From Rhodospirillaceae bacterium (GTDB lineage Bacteria; Pseudomonadota; Alphaproteobacteria; MPNO01; UBA2964): a DNA stretch of 9,218 nucleotides. The notes under the pieces were generated by a model that was not told the origin of the DNA, made no database searches, and saw only the letters and a list, made by a program, of their open reading frames with translations. The position numbers and the translations under genes were made by a program. This document shows positions 1 through 7,741 of the stretch, piece after piece (the stretch's first letter is position 1; each line of letters begins with the position of its first letter). The stretch covers positions 1 through 9,218 of the forward strand of contig JABJKO010000341.1 of NCBI GenBank assembly GCA_018660305.1, given 5' to 3'.

Positions 1-226
1 ACCGTCCGTCAATTCGCGACATCCGTGACAGGCCCGCCATCATCACGGCGTCCGGCTTGATTGGCTGCAGGTAGCGGTCGTCCAGCGCCTCCATTGCCAC
101 CGAGAACACGTTCTGTGCTGAACTGCCGGTACTCTCGATCTTTGGTGCGCAGCCGGTGCCAAGAAGCGCCGTCAAGGCGACGGTCACGCCCAAAAATTTA
201 ACCGATTTGCTCGTATAACGTGTCAT
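1..226 (-). CDS. Probable S41-family (C-terminal processing) peptidase, lipoprotein precursor, N-terminal part
   Basis: This is the first 75 codons of a gene that runs off the left edge. The start is the ATG at 226-224. The protein opens with a basic n-region (MTRYTSKSVK), then a hydrophobic stretch of about residues 11-24 ending LLGTGC, with Cys26 as a possible lipidation site. The residue at -3 to the Cys is Gly rather than Leu, so the lipobox is imperfect. After the signal comes VFSVAMEALDDRYLQP and then a GLSRMSRID stretch. I recall this layout from the N-terminal region of S41 (tail-specific, PDZ-containing) peptidases encoded next to rnr in Rhodospirillales. The PDZ and catalytic Ser/Lys regions lie outside the window, so the family call is not proven here. 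It would act at the periplasmic side of a membrane. It follows rnr on the same strand after a 100-bp gap. No good Shine-Dalgarno sequence is visible. The reading frame is convincing; the family is moderately so. Confidence 0.6.
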   Translation of the reverse strand, partial: MTRYTSKSVKFLGVTVALTALLGTGCAPKIESTGSSAQNVFSVAMEALDDRYLQPIKPDAVMMAGLSRMSRIDGR

Positions 227-326
227 TTTGCCAAACAGTTCACGGATTAGCCCCGCCGACCGATCAATGCGTTCATGGTGGGAGCCTAACGCCGTTAAAT
301 CAAGAAATTGTTGCTGATTTACGTCG

Positions 327-2621
327 TTATTTCCGCGGTTTGGGACGATGGCGGCCGCGGTTCGCCCCGGGCCTTCCGCGGCCGGTTCTCTGACCAGGCC
401 CGTTACCAGGACCTCTCGCAGCTCCTTTTCCGCGTCCTCGGTGCCTTTTGGGGCTGTCTTCCCGTGGTGCTCGGTCCGCTAACTCCATTCGGAGGCTGCC
501 CGTGGCTGGATTCGCCTCTGCCAGCCGTACCCTGATCCTGTCTCCCAGGCGGAATTCCTCACCGGAGCCCCGGCCGCAGAGCGCCAGGCGCCGCTCGTCA
601 TACTCGAAATACTCATCTCCCAGCGCGGAGATGGGCACCAGGCCGTCGGCGCCGGTTTCCTCCAGTTCGACGAAAAGGCCGAACCGTTCAACGCCGCTGA
701 CCCGGGCACTGAATTCAGCGCCCACCCGGTCCACAAGATAAAGAGTGCAGAGCCGGTCGAAGGCCTCACGCTCGGCTGCCGTGGCACGGCGTTCGGTCAT
801 GGAAATATGGCTGCCGATTTCGGCGAACTCCAGACCCGCCCTTGTGTCGAGTGCGCCGTCTCCAAGACGCAGTCCGGCGATCAGGGCGCGGTGTACGAGA
901 AGATCCGAATACCGGCGGATCGGCGAGGTGAAATGCGCGTAGTTTCTAAGTGCGAGGCCAAAATGTCCCACATTCTCCGGGCCGTATTCGGCCTTCGCCT
1001 GACTGCGCAAAATGGCGTCCTGAACCGCGGCCACCTCAGGCCGGCCATCGAGCCGGCTGACGAGTTGGGCAAAATGCTTCGGTCGCACGGCCTGTCCGCC
1101 GGCAAGCTTCAGCCCGAGGGTCTGCAAATAACCCCTTAGGACAGCGATGCGATCCGGCGCGGGGTCGTCGTGCAGCCGGTACATGCAGGGCTGGCCGACC
1201 TTCTCCAGCGTTTCGGCGGCGCAGACATTGGCCAGGATCATGAATTCTTCGATAAGCCGGTGACTATCGAGCCGAACACGGCTTTCGATGCGATCGATGG
1301 ACCCGTCGCCGGCCAGCACGGCACGCCGTTCCGGCATATCAAGATCGATGGCGCCCCGTTCCTTGCGGGCGTCCTGCAACGCCTGGAAGGCGCCATAGAG
1401 GGGCTCGATGATCCCCTCCGGGATGTTGTGCCGGGTGTCTCCGGAAGGCTCTCCGTCGCGGCTCCGCTGGAGCTGGGTATAGGTCAGGCGCGCGGCGGAC
1501 CGCATCATGGAGCGGCGGAATTTATGGCGGATCTTGTGGCCCCTGGCATCAATCCACATGTCCACGGTCATACAGGGGCGATCTTCATCGGGGTTGAGGG
1601 AACACCATCCGTTGGAGAGGGCCTCGGGCAGCATGGGGATCACCCGGTCCGGCAAATAGACCGAATTGCCGCGCTCGTGAGCCGCCTGATCCAGCGCGTC
1701 GTCGGGTCGGACATACCAGGCCACATCGGCGATTGCGACGATCAGGTGCCAGCCGCCCGGATTGTCGCCGCTGGGATCGGGTTCCGCCCACACGGCGTCA
1801 TCGTAATCGCGGGCGCTCTCGTCATCGATTGTGACCAGCTTCAGGGACCGCAAATCGTCCCGCTTGTCCATTGGCGCCGCGTCGGCCTTTTCGGCCAGGG
1901 CAAGGGCCTCGGGAGTGAACTCGACCGGAATCTCGTTCTTGGCGATCACCAGAGGGCTGACAGAGGTCGCGTCTTTCTCGGTGCCGATACGGGTAACGAC
2001 CTTGGCAAGGGGCAGCCCAAAGGCCCGGCCCGGCAGCGTTTCGCAGGCGACGAATTCGCCGTCGCTTGCATTGCCGGTATTGCCGTCCGCGATCAGAAAC
2101 TGGGACTTAAACCGGCGGTCCGCCGGATCCAGCCTCCCGCCGCTCCGCGATACCCGAAACACACCGAAGACCCGTGTAGGCCGGCGCTCCAGAACGCGCA
2201 TTACCTGGGCCGTGTAGTGCCCGCCACGCTGTTCCGTAAGCCGGGCGAGCACGCGGTCGCCGAGACCCGGGGCGCGGCCGCGTTTCCGGTCGCTGGTCAG
2301 ACGGATGGCGGGTGGTTTGTCCGTAATCCGGTCGTCTGATAGCGCCACCACCGGTTCGCCATCTGAATCCAGACCCACAACATCCAGCACCGTCACGCTG
2401 GGGAGCCGATTGCCGGCAATGTAGCGGCGGCCACGGGCACGACGGATGGCGCCCTCATCTTCCAGTGTGTCGAGCATATGGGCAATCTCGCCCCGGCCGG
2501 TCGCGGACAGGCGAAACTCGCGGGCGATCTCGCGTTTGCCGACAGGCGACGCGCTAAGGCGGATGAAGTCGAGGAGAGCGTCCCGCGAGGGAAGATTATC
2601 CGGTTGCTGTTTACCGGCCAC
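327..2621 (-). CDS. rnr: Ribonuclease R (3'-5' exoribonuclease, RNB family)
   Basis: This 764-aa enzyme degrades structured RNA processively from the 3' end and takes part in mRNA decay and rRNA/tmRNA quality control in the cytosol. Domains in order: a winged-helix N-terminus (about 10-75), OB/cold-shock-like domains (about 75-230), the RNB catalytic core (about 255-590), an S1 domain (about 634-715) and a basic tail (718-764). The RNB metal-binding signature TIDDESARDYDDAV (264-277) carries D266, D272, D274 and D275, with the same spacing as the four E. coli catalytic aspartates. HFTSPIRRYSDLLVHRAL (563-580) is the second family hallmark. The usual IDGE is IDDE here. The tail is rich in Arg and Gly (RGRGKG, GRGRPG) rather than the Lys-rich type known from E. 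coli. The start is a GTG at 2621-2619, only 3 bp after the topA stop, with no clear Shine-Dalgarno sequence. Translation is therefore probably coupled to topA. Length is close to the family norm. Confidence 0.97.
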   Translation of the reverse strand: MAGKQQPDNLPSRDALLDFIRLSASPVGKREIAREFRLSATGRGEIAHMLDTLEDEGAIRRARGRRYIAGNRLPSVTVLDVVGLDSDGEPVVALSDDRITDKPPAIRLTSDRKRGRAPGLGDRVLARLTEQRGGHYTAQVMRVLERRPTRVFGVFRVSRSGGRLDPADRRFKSQFLIADGNTGNASDGEFVACETLPGRAFGLPLAKVVTRIGTEKDATSVSPLVIAKNEIPVEFTPEALALAEKADAAPMDKRDDLRSLKLVTIDDESARDYDDAVWAEPDPSGDNPGGWHLIVAIADVAWYVRPDDALDQAAHERGNSVYLPDRVIPMLPEALSNGWCSLNPDEDRPCMTVDMWIDARGHKIRHKFRRSMMRSAARLTYTQLQRSRDGEPSGDTRHNIPEGIIEPLYGAFQALQDARKERGAIDLDMPERRAVLAGDGSIDRIESRVRLDSHRLIEEFMILANVCAAETLEKVGQPCMYRLHDDPAPDRIAVLRGYLQTLGLKLAGGQAVRPKHFAQLVSRLDGRPEVAAVQDAILRSQAKAEYGPENVGHFGLALRNYAHFTSPIRRYSDLLVHRALIAGLRLGDGALDTRAGLEFAEIGSHISMTERRATAAEREAFDRLCTLYLVDRVGAEFSARVSGVERFGLFVELEETGADGLVPISALGDEYFEYDERRLALCGRGSGEEFRLGDRIRVRLAEANPATGSLRMELADRAPREDSPKRHRGRGKGAARGPGNGPGQRTGRGRPGANRGRHRPKPRK

Positions 2622-2624
2622 TGA

Positions 2625-5246
2625 TTAGGCGGCGTCGGAGGCAGCGGGCGCTTTCTTGGCCTTGGCCGCTTTCTTTTTCTTCGCAGGAGATTTGGCTTTC
2701 GCCTTTTTACCCTTCGCCCCTTTGGCCCCTTTGGCCCCTTTTTTGGCGGCCCGTGCGGCGAGGAGATCGACAGCTTGTTCTAGGGTGATCGATTCCTCGG
2801 TTTCCGATTTGGGAAGGGAGGCGTTGATCTTGCCGTGTTTCACATAGGGGCCGTAGCGGCCCTTGAAAATATTGACGGGTTTGCCGTCCGCCGGATGGGC
2901 ACCGAGCTCGCGTAGCGGTTCGGCAGCTTTCTTAGGCGGTTTTTCCCGGATCACGGCGATGGCTCGGTTGAGGCCGATGGACAGCACATCGTCATCGGCG
3001 CCCAGCGATACGTAAGCACTGCCGAGTTTGAGATAGGGGCCGAAACGGCCAATGCCGGCCAGAATTTTCTCGCCGGTTTCCGGATGGTCTCCGATTTCGC
3101 GGGGCAGCGCGAGAAGCGCCAGCGCGATTTCCAGCGTCACCTCCAGCGGCGATATGGTCTTAAGCAGCGTCGCCCGCTTGGGTTTAATTTTCTCTTCCGG
3201 CTCGCCGAGCTGAATGTAGAAGCCAAATGGCCCCTTGCGCAGGGTGACGTCCTTCCCCGTTTCCGGGTCGGGTCCGAGCACCTTGGGCAGCATCAGGGCG
3301 GCAATGGCTTCGTCTTCCTCGCCGTTGGCCGACAGCGCGCGGGTATATTTGCATTCGGGATAATTGCTGCAGCCGATAAAAGGACCGCCTCGGCCCAGCT
3401 TCAGCCCCAGCCGGCCGGTCTTGCAGACCGGGCATTCACGCACCGATTCGCCGCTTTCCGTCTTGGGGAAAAAATGCGGCCCGAGATCCTCGTCCAGCAT
3501 GTCTATGACATCGGAGATCTTGAGGGGCTCGGTTTCCTTGATGGCCTGATGAAAGGCTTCCCAGAATTCCCGCAGCACACCCTTCCAGGCGATGGTGCCG
3601 TTGGCGACGTTGTCGAGCTTGTCCTCGAGCTCGGCAGTGAAATTGTACTGGATGTATTTGTTGAAATATCCCGACAGGAAAGCAGTGACCACGCGGCCTC
3701 TGTCTTCGGGGATAAAGCGGCGGCTGTCGAGACGGACATAATTGCGGTCCTGCAGCACCGAAATGATCGAGGCATAGGTCGACGGGCGGCCGATGCCAAG
3801 CTCTTCCATCTTCCGCACCAGGCTCGCCTCGGTATAGCGCGGCGGCGGCTTTGTGAAATGCTGCTCGGGCTTTACCGGCCCGTTATTCAACGATTCGTTT
3901 TCGGCAACCTTGGGCAGGATCTTGTCGCCCTCGGTATCACCTTCGGCCGGATCGTCGCGGTCTTCCTGATAGAGCTTGAGAAAGCCGTCAAACAGAACGA
4001 TCTGCCCCGTGGCGCGAAGGATCGTACTGTTGTCCGGTGTTGCCACATCGATGGCGACCTGTTCCAGGGCTGCGCTTTTCATCTGGCTGGCGACGGTGCG
4101 TTTCCAGATCAGCTCATAGAGTCTGCGGCCGTCATCATCGAGATGGGAGGCAATATCCTTGGGCAGGCGCGAGACGTCGGTCGGGCGGATGGCCTCATGG
4201 GCCTCCTGGGCGTTCTTGGATTTGTTGCGGTAGGTATTGGGCGCGTCGGGCACGTAATTGGCGCCGAACATGCTGCCAATGAGAGCCCGGCCGCCGGTGA
4301 CGGCTTCCTGGGCGATACTGACGCTGTCGGTCCTCATATAGGTGATGAGACCAACCGTCTCGCCGCCCAGATCGATGCCTTCATAGAGCTTCTGTGCAGC
4401 CCTCATGGTGCGGACCGCGCCAAATCCCAGCTTGCGAGAGGCTTCCTGCTGCAGGGTCGATGTGGTGAAGGGCGGCTGCGGGTTGCGGGCAACCGCCTTA
4501 CGCTCGATCTTCTGGACCCGGAACGAGCCGGCGGTGACGGCATCGGCGGCGGCCTTGGCGTCGGCTTCGGAGCCCAATGAGTAGCGGTCCAGCTTCTCCC
4601 CGTTCAGATGGGTGAGCCGGGTGTTGAGTGTCGCACCGCCGGCGGTGCCAAAATCGGCTTCGATGCTCCAGTATTCTCGCGGAATAAAGGCTTCAATCTC
4701 GCTTTCGCGCTCGCAGATCAGCCGCAGGGCGACCGATTGGACACGGCCGGCGGATCGGCTGCCGGGCAATTTGCGCCACAGGATGGGCGACAGGGTAAAA
4801 CCAACCAGATAGTCCAGCGCCCGGCGCGCGAGATAGGCTTCGATCAGCCCGTCATCCAGCGCGCGTGGCTGCTGCAGCGCTTCGAGAATGGCGTCTTTGG
4901 TCACTTCATGGAAGACAATGCGCTGAACATCGACGCCCTCCAGGACGTTTCGCTGTTCCAACTCTTCGCGAACATGCCAGGAGATGGCCTCGCCCTCGCG
5001 GTCCGGATCAGTGGCGAGATACAGATGATCTGCGCCCTTGGCGGCCTGGGCGATGGCATTGATATGCTGTTCCGACCGCTCTCCGATCTGCCAGATCATA
5101 TCGAAATCATGCTCGGGATCGACTGAACCGTTTTTCGGTGGCAGGTCGCGCACATGGCCATAGCTCGCCAGAACGGTATACCCGCTGCCGAGATACTTGT
5201 TGATTGTCTTGGCCTTAGCCGGTGATTCGACGACGACGACGTCCAT
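2625..5246 (-). CDS. topA: DNA topoisomerase I (type IA, omega protein)
   Basis: This 873-aa enzyme relaxes negative supercoils by transient single-strand cleavage and prevents R-loop build-up behind RNA polymerase. The TOPRIM domain starts at once (VVVESPAKAKTI, 3-14, with E7). The acidic metal-binding motif is ATDPDREGE (78-86, with D80, D82 and E84). The cleavage/rejoining motif is GLITYMRTDS, with catalytic Tyr303. One four-cysteine zinc ribbon follows (C605, C608, C626, C632). After it come several Toprim_Crpt-like C-terminal repeats marked by KGPFGFYIQLG, GRFGPYLKLG and KGRYGPYVKHG (about 655-830). The Lys/Ala/Gly tail (about 832-873) contains KGAKGAKGAKG and resembles histone H1 tails; it probably adds non-specific DNA binding. 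The ATG at 5246 matches the usual start of alphaproteobacterial TopA just before VVVESPAKAK. The only upstream purine motif, AGG, sits 3 nt from the ATG. The gene is upstream of rnr with a 3-bp gap. The identification is secure. Confidence 0.98.
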   Translation of the reverse strand: MDVVVVESPAKAKTINKYLGSGYTVLASYGHVRDLPPKNGSVDPEHDFDMIWQIGERSEQHINAIAQAAKGADHLYLATDPDREGEAISWHVREELEQRNVLEGVDVQRIVFHEVTKDAILEALQQPRALDDGLIEAYLARRALDYLVGFTLSPILWRKLPGSRSAGRVQSVALRLICERESEIEAFIPREYWSIEADFGTAGGATLNTRLTHLNGEKLDRYSLGSEADAKAAADAVTAGSFRVQKIERKAVARNPQPPFTTSTLQQEASRKLGFGAVRTMRAAQKLYEGIDLGGETVGLITYMRTDSVSIAQEAVTGGRALIGSMFGANYVPDAPNTYRNKSKNAQEAHEAIRPTDVSRLPKDIASHLDDDGRRLYELIWKRTVASQMKSAALEQVAIDVATPDNSTILRATGQIVLFDGFLKLYQEDRDDPAEGDTEGDKILPKVAENESLNNGPVKPEQHFTKPPPRYTEASLVRKMEELGIGRPSTYASIISVLQDRNYVRLDSRRFIPEDRGRVVTAFLSGYFNKYIQYNFTAELEDKLDNVANGTIAWKGVLREFWEAFHQAIKETEPLKISDVIDMLDEDLGPHFFPKTESGESVRECPVCKTGRLGLKLGRGGPFIGCSNYPECKYTRALSANGEEDEAIAALMLPKVLGPDPETGKDVTLRKGPFGFYIQLGEPEEKIKPKRATLLKTISPLEVTLEIALALLALPREIGDHPETGEKILAGIGRFGPYLKLGSAYVSLGADDDVLSIGLNRAIAVIREKPPKKAAEPLRELGAHPADGKPVNIFKGRYGPYVKHGKINASLPKSETEESITLEQAVDLLAARAAKKGAKGAKGAKGKKAKAKSPAKKKKAAKAKKAPAASDAA
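2716..2742 (-). repeat. 9-bp tandem repeat encoding Lys-Gly-Ala in the TopA tail
   Basis: On the plus strand GCCCCTTTG occurs at 2716-2724 and 2725-2733, followed by a third copy with one change (GCCCCTTTT, 2734-2742). On the coding strand each unit gives one Lys-Gly-Ala tripeptide. Because the unit is a multiple of three, gain or loss of copies would change the length of the basic tail without shifting the frame. Confidence 0.85.
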
Positions 5247-5279
5247 GTGCCTACTTAAAGTATACGTGCCAAAACTTAA

Positions 5280-5299
5280 GCGTCGGCCCGGGCCGACGC
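5280..5299. other. Perfect 20-bp GC-rich palindrome between dprA and topA (terminator or topA leader hairpin)
   Basis: The 10-base half-site GCGTCGGCCC is followed directly by its exact reverse complement. As RNA it would form a stem of about eight G/C-rich pairs with a tight loop. Read in the minus direction it is followed by TTAAGTTTT, a weak U-rich tract. It could therefore be a rho-independent terminator for dprA. It would also lie inside the 5' leader of topA if the candidate promoter just upstream is real. A protein-binding site is a third option. The perfect symmetry is seen directly; the function is inferred. Confidence 0.5.
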
Positions 5300-5311
5300 G
5301 CGACTTTAACT

Positions 5312-5341
5312 ATAATAGGGTTGCCGCTTTGTTTACGTCAG
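5312..5341 (-). promoter_or_regulatory. Candidate sigma-70-type promoter for topA-rnr
   Basis: Read on the minus strand, CTGACG (5341-5336; four of six matches to TTGACA) is followed after 18 nt by TATTAT (5317-5312; five of six matches to TATAAT). The -35 element overlaps the dprA stop codon. Transcription would start near 5305, giving a leader of about 60 nt that contains the 5280-5299 palindrome. A second -10-like TATACT (5264-5259) lies very close to the topA ATG but has no convincing -35. This is a motif match only. Confidence 0.35.
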
Positions 5342-6457
5342 AAGCGAAACGCGGTTCCCCGGATGGCGTTCCAGACGCCCCGCCAACTCCAACTCCAGGA
5401 GTACCGTAATCACTACGGCGGGTGACAATTGGCACCGGCGAAGCAATTCGTCAACACTTACTGGTACCGGGCTCAATAAATTTAGGATCACATTCTGACC
5501 CTCCAGGGCGTCTTTTTCACCCGCAATATCAATGGTTTCAGGTTCCGGGGAAGGTTCGACGAATTTTTGAGTGTTGAAATTGGTCACAGCGCCTAAATGA
5601 TCGAGTATGTCGGTACCGGTCTCGGTCAGCACAGCGCCGTCGCGAATCAGACCGTTTGTGCCGCGATAACGCGGATCCATCGGTGAGCCGGGTACGGCAA
5701 AGACCGTCCGTCCCTGTTCGAGCGCCATCCGGGCGGTGATCAGCGACCCCGATCGTGGCGCTGCCTCAACCACAAGAACACCCAGAGAAAGCCCGGAAAT
5801 CAGGCGATTCCGCGGTGGAAAATGGCGCGCCGTTGGACGGGTGCCCAGAGGTTGCTCGCTAAGAACCGTCCCCTGGGCCACCATATCCTCGTAAAGCCCC
5901 TGATTCTCTGGTGGATAGACCACATCGACACCGCCCGCGACCACAGCGAGAGTCCCGGTGGCGAGGGCGCCTTCATGGGCGGCGGTATCGATGCCGCGCG
6001 CCATCCCGGACACGATGACGAAGCCGTTCTGGCCAAGATTTGCCGAAATTTCGCGGGCAAATTGACGGCCCGCGGCGGAGGCATTGCGGGCCCCGACCAT
6101 GCCAATACAATTCTGCTGCGCCAGATTCATATCGCCCAGGACCTGAAGAACCGGCGGCGGGTCGGGTATGTCGGCGAGCGCGACGGGATAATGTGTCTCT
6201 CCCCAAACAATGAGGTGCCCACCTAACCGGTCCAGTGATTCTATCTCCTGTTCGGCGTCGTCCCGTCGGGCCAGCCGGATGGCGCGTCCCCGACCGCCGC
6301 GCCGGGCCAGATCCGGGGCGGCTTCCAGCGCCTCGATCGCACTATGGAAATGCGCCATCAGCGCATGAAAGGTTGCCGGTCCCACGTTCTGGCTTCGAAT
6401 CAGCCTGAGACGGCTTAACCGCTCCTCGACAGACATATTTGCGGTTCCGGCACCCAA
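5333..6457 (-). CDS. dprA: DNA-processing protein DprA (DNA uptake/recombination mediator)
   Basis: This 374-aa cytosolic protein binds incoming single-stranded DNA and loads RecA during natural transformation. Many non-competent bacteria also carry it. Layout: a helix-hairpin-like N-terminal region (about 10-70), the Rossmann-fold DNA-processing domain (about 80-290) and a C-terminal winged helix (about 315-372). Family motifs: GMVGARNASAAG (119-130), SGMARGIDTAAHEGAL (150-165), VVAGGVDVVYPPEN (172-185), FPPRNRLISGLS (213-224), SGSLITARMALEQGR (236-250) and AVPGSPMDPRYRGTNGLI (254-271). The start is read as the TTG at 6457 because AGGGAGG sits 6 nt upstream. The in-frame ATG at 6436, seven codons later, has no comparable site, but a start there would not remove any domain. 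It lies 51 bp downstream of plsY and 86 bp upstream of topA on the same strand. A short CCCC-TTAT-GGGG stem directly follows the plsY stop and is too weak to be sure of. Confidence 0.97.
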   Translation of the reverse strand: MGAGTANMSVEERLSRLRLIRSQNVGPATFHALMAHFHSAIEALEAAPDLARRGGRGRAIRLARRDDAEQEIESLDRLGGHLIVWGETHYPVALADIPDPPPVLQVLGDMNLAQQNCIGMVGARNASAAGRQFAREISANLGQNGFVIVSGMARGIDTAAHEGALATGTLAVVAGGVDVVYPPENQGLYEDMVAQGTVLSEQPLGTRPTARHFPPRNRLISGLSLGVLVVEAAPRSGSLITARMALEQGRTVFAVPGSPMDPRYRGTNGLIRDGAVLTETGTDILDHLGAVTNFNTQKFVEPSPEPETIDIAGEKDALEGQNVILNLLSPVPVSVDELLRRCQLSPAVVITVLLELELAGRLERHPGNRVSLLT

Positions 6458-6463
6458 TGGCGG

Positions 6464-6470
6464 CCTCCCT
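6464..6470 (-). promoter_or_regulatory. Strong ribosome-binding site that selects the TTG start of dprA
   Basis: On the minus strand AGGGAGG is followed by a 6-nt spacer (CCGCCA) and then TTG at 6457. This is near-consensus sequence and spacing. The downstream ATG at 6436 is preceded only by GGAACCGCAAAT, so the TTG start is preferred. Confidence 0.7.
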
Positions 6471-6508
6471 GCAAATGGTTAGTCCCGATGCTTTCCCCCA
6501 TAAGGGGA

Positions 6509-7132
6509 TTATTCGCCCGTGGATTTAGACCCCACTCGGGATTCGGTTCCGCTGATTAATCGGCGGATGTTGGCGAGATGGCGCCACCACACAATGATCG
6601 CGATGAGGAACGCAAATTCGGTGATTTGCGGTGTCGCCAGCCAATAGGCGGCGACCGGGGCGCCGGCGGAGGCAATGAGCGCTGCCAGCGAGGAGTAGCG
6701 CGTCGTCACAAGAATTACGACCCATGTTCCCAAAGCGATTAGACCTGTCGGCCAATTGAGCGCAATAAGAATACCGCAAGCCGTGGCCACGCCTTTGCCG
6801 CCACGAAACCCGATCCAGACCGGAAACAGATGGCCGATCATGGCTCCGAGCCCCGCCACAATGGCGACATCCGGTCCATAAAATGAACCGAGAAGAACCG
6901 CACCGGCGCCCTTACCCAGATCAAAAAGAAGGGTTAGTGCCGCGAGGCTCTTGTTGCCGGTCCGCAGCACATTGGTCGCGCCAATATTCCCGGACCCGAT
7001 GTTGCGGACGTCGCCGAGACCAGCGATTCTGGTCAGGATAACGCCGAACGGTATCGATCCCAGAAGATAGCCCCCGGCAAGAGCAGCGAGCAGATACGGC
7101 CACGAAAATTCCCAGCTGATCGGATCGATCAA
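6509..7132 (-). CDS. plsY: Acyl-phosphate:glycerol-3-phosphate acyltransferase PlsY (membrane)
   Basis: This 207-aa inner-membrane enzyme transfers an acyl group from acyl-phosphate (made by PlsX) to glycerol-3-phosphate, the first step of phospholipid synthesis in most bacteria. The three family motifs are present: GSIPFG (25-30), RNIGSGNIGATNVLRTGNK (43-61) and GHLFPVWIGFRGGKGVAT (100-117). Hydrophobic segments lie at about 11-34, 63-82, 86-107, 118-143 and 150-183, which fits the five-span topology. The start is a TTG at 7132. AGGGAG (7145-7140) stands 7 nt upstream, and there is no ATG or GTG nearby to replace it. Length matches the family. dprA follows 51 bp downstream. In other alphaproteobacteria I recall pyrC (dihydroorotase) upstream of plsY; it is absent here. 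A minus-strand TTGACT at 7279-7274 could be a -35 element but lacks a good -10. Confidence 0.97.
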   Translation of the reverse strand: MIDPISWEFSWPYLLAALAGGYLLGSIPFGVILTRIAGLGDVRNIGSGNIGATNVLRTGNKSLAALTLLFDLGKGAGAVLLGSFYGPDVAIVAGLGAMIGHLFPVWIGFRGGKGVATACGILIALNWPTGLIALGTWVVILVTTRYSSLAALIASAGAPVAAYWLATPQITEFAFLIAIIVWWRHLANIRRLISGTESRVGSKSTGE

Positions 7133-7407
7133 GGTAATGCTCCCTGTTGTTGCCGTTATCTAATTTCGACGGCCGGGTCTTGTCTACCTCTGGATCCATA
7201 GTCTTTTTCCAGCTCGGCTGCATCCGGCATGAACCGTTGGAGCGCTCGGCCACAACCCTGCGCACAAACATTGAGTCAAAAAAACTACACATCCCCGGGA
7301 ACGTGGACTAGAATACGCCGTGTAAACAGAAACTGGTTCTCTAAAGCCGGTCGCTAATAAAAATCAATTTCCGGTCGTCTACGGCCGGATCCAATGGGGG
7401 ACAAAGG
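7133..7407. other. 275-bp divergent intergenic region between plsY and the 104-aa gene
   Basis: I see no gene here. A minus-strand frame is open across 6921-7292, but it mostly overlaps plsY in another frame and has no recognisable sequence. The region must hold outward promoters for both flanking genes. Visible elements are the candidate rightward promoter at 7286-7314, a TTGA-G-TCAA palindrome at 7271-7279 followed by an A tract, and two copies of CCGGTCG near 7344 and 7372. Confidence 0.6.
7286..7314 (+). promoter_or_regulatory. Candidate promoter for the 104-aa gene at 7408
   Basis: TACACA (7286-7291; four of six matches to TTGACA) is followed after 17 nt by TAGAAT (7309-7314; five of six matches to TATAAT). 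This would give a leader of about 87 nt. GGAAC at 7298-7302 followed after 16 nt by CGTG (7319-7322) also loosely resembles the alphaproteobacterial EcfG stress promoter (GGAAC-16/17-CGTT). The two readings are alternatives and neither is proven. Confidence 0.35.
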
Positions 7408-7722
7408 ATGAATTTCGATCCGAGTGTTCGGGAGATGACGAACGTCGCCGCGGTTGCGGGTGAGGTAACTCTATTTCGGGCGGTTATTGCCCGTGCTTTT
7501 CATGATGCATTGAACCGCCGCGCGGTCGACAATCAAGTCGCCGACAGCGAGGCGCGTGAAGCCCGTATGTTGCGGGAGGAAGCCCGGACGTGGCTTCTGA
7601 CAGACAGCATCGATTTTCGGCGGGTATGTCAGTGGGCTCTTTTGGAGCCGGAAGCTGTACGCGACTCGGCCGTTCGCGCGATCGACAATTGTGACGCTCA
7701 GGACGGCCGCGCCGCCGCCTGA
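7408..7722 (+). CDS. Small soluble helical protein, 104 aa, function unknown
   Basis: The ATG at 7408 is preceded by GGGGGACAAAGG, so a purine-rich ribosome site is present. The protein has no signal peptide or membrane span and looks largely helical. The middle (about 40-60) is rich in Glu, Arg and Ala (SEAREARMLREEARTWLL). The C-terminal part reads TDSIDFRRVCQWALLEP, then VRDSAVRAI. This arrangement (EARxWLLxDSxDF, then VC..A...P..VR..A) reminds me of short alphaproteobacterial hypothetical proteins, some in prophage-like regions, but I cannot name the family and this is memory only. The gene is transcribed away from plsY and is closed by a very strong terminator 19 bp after its stop, so it is probably monocistronic. 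Its codon use is somewhat less GC-rich than that of the large genes to the left. No function is assigned. Confidence 0.75.
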   Translation: MNFDPSVREMTNVAAVAGEVTLFRAVIARAFHDALNRRAVDNQVADSEAREARMLREEARTWLLTDSIDFRRVCQWALLEPEAVRDSAVRAIDNCDAQDGRAAA

Positions 7723-7741
7723 TCAGGTTCTTTTTTCTAAT

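Noticed and set aside
287..297. TAACG-C-CGTTA 11-bp palindrome between rnr and the S41-like gene
   Set aside because: It is short, occurs once, and has no flanking promoter elements, so chance is a sufficient explanation.
1170..2339. Long plus-strand open frame (389 codons) opposite rnr
   Set aside because: It is antisense to the RNB and OB domains of a secure RNase R gene, has no family motifs, and is explained by GC-rich codon use on the other strand.
3084..4580. Very long plus-strand open frame (498 codons) opposite topA
   Set aside because: It mirrors the topA coding frame, contains no recognisable domain, and lies fully within a secure gene.
6496..6507. CCCC-ATAA-GGGG stem just after the plsY stop as a terminator
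   Set aside because: It has only four base pairs and no U-tract in the minus direction; dprA most likely continues in the same transcript.
6921..7292. Minus-strand 123-codon frame upstream of and overlapping plsY
   Set aside because: It overlaps the conserved N-terminal motifs of PlsY in a different frame and has no recognisable sequence or ribosome site.
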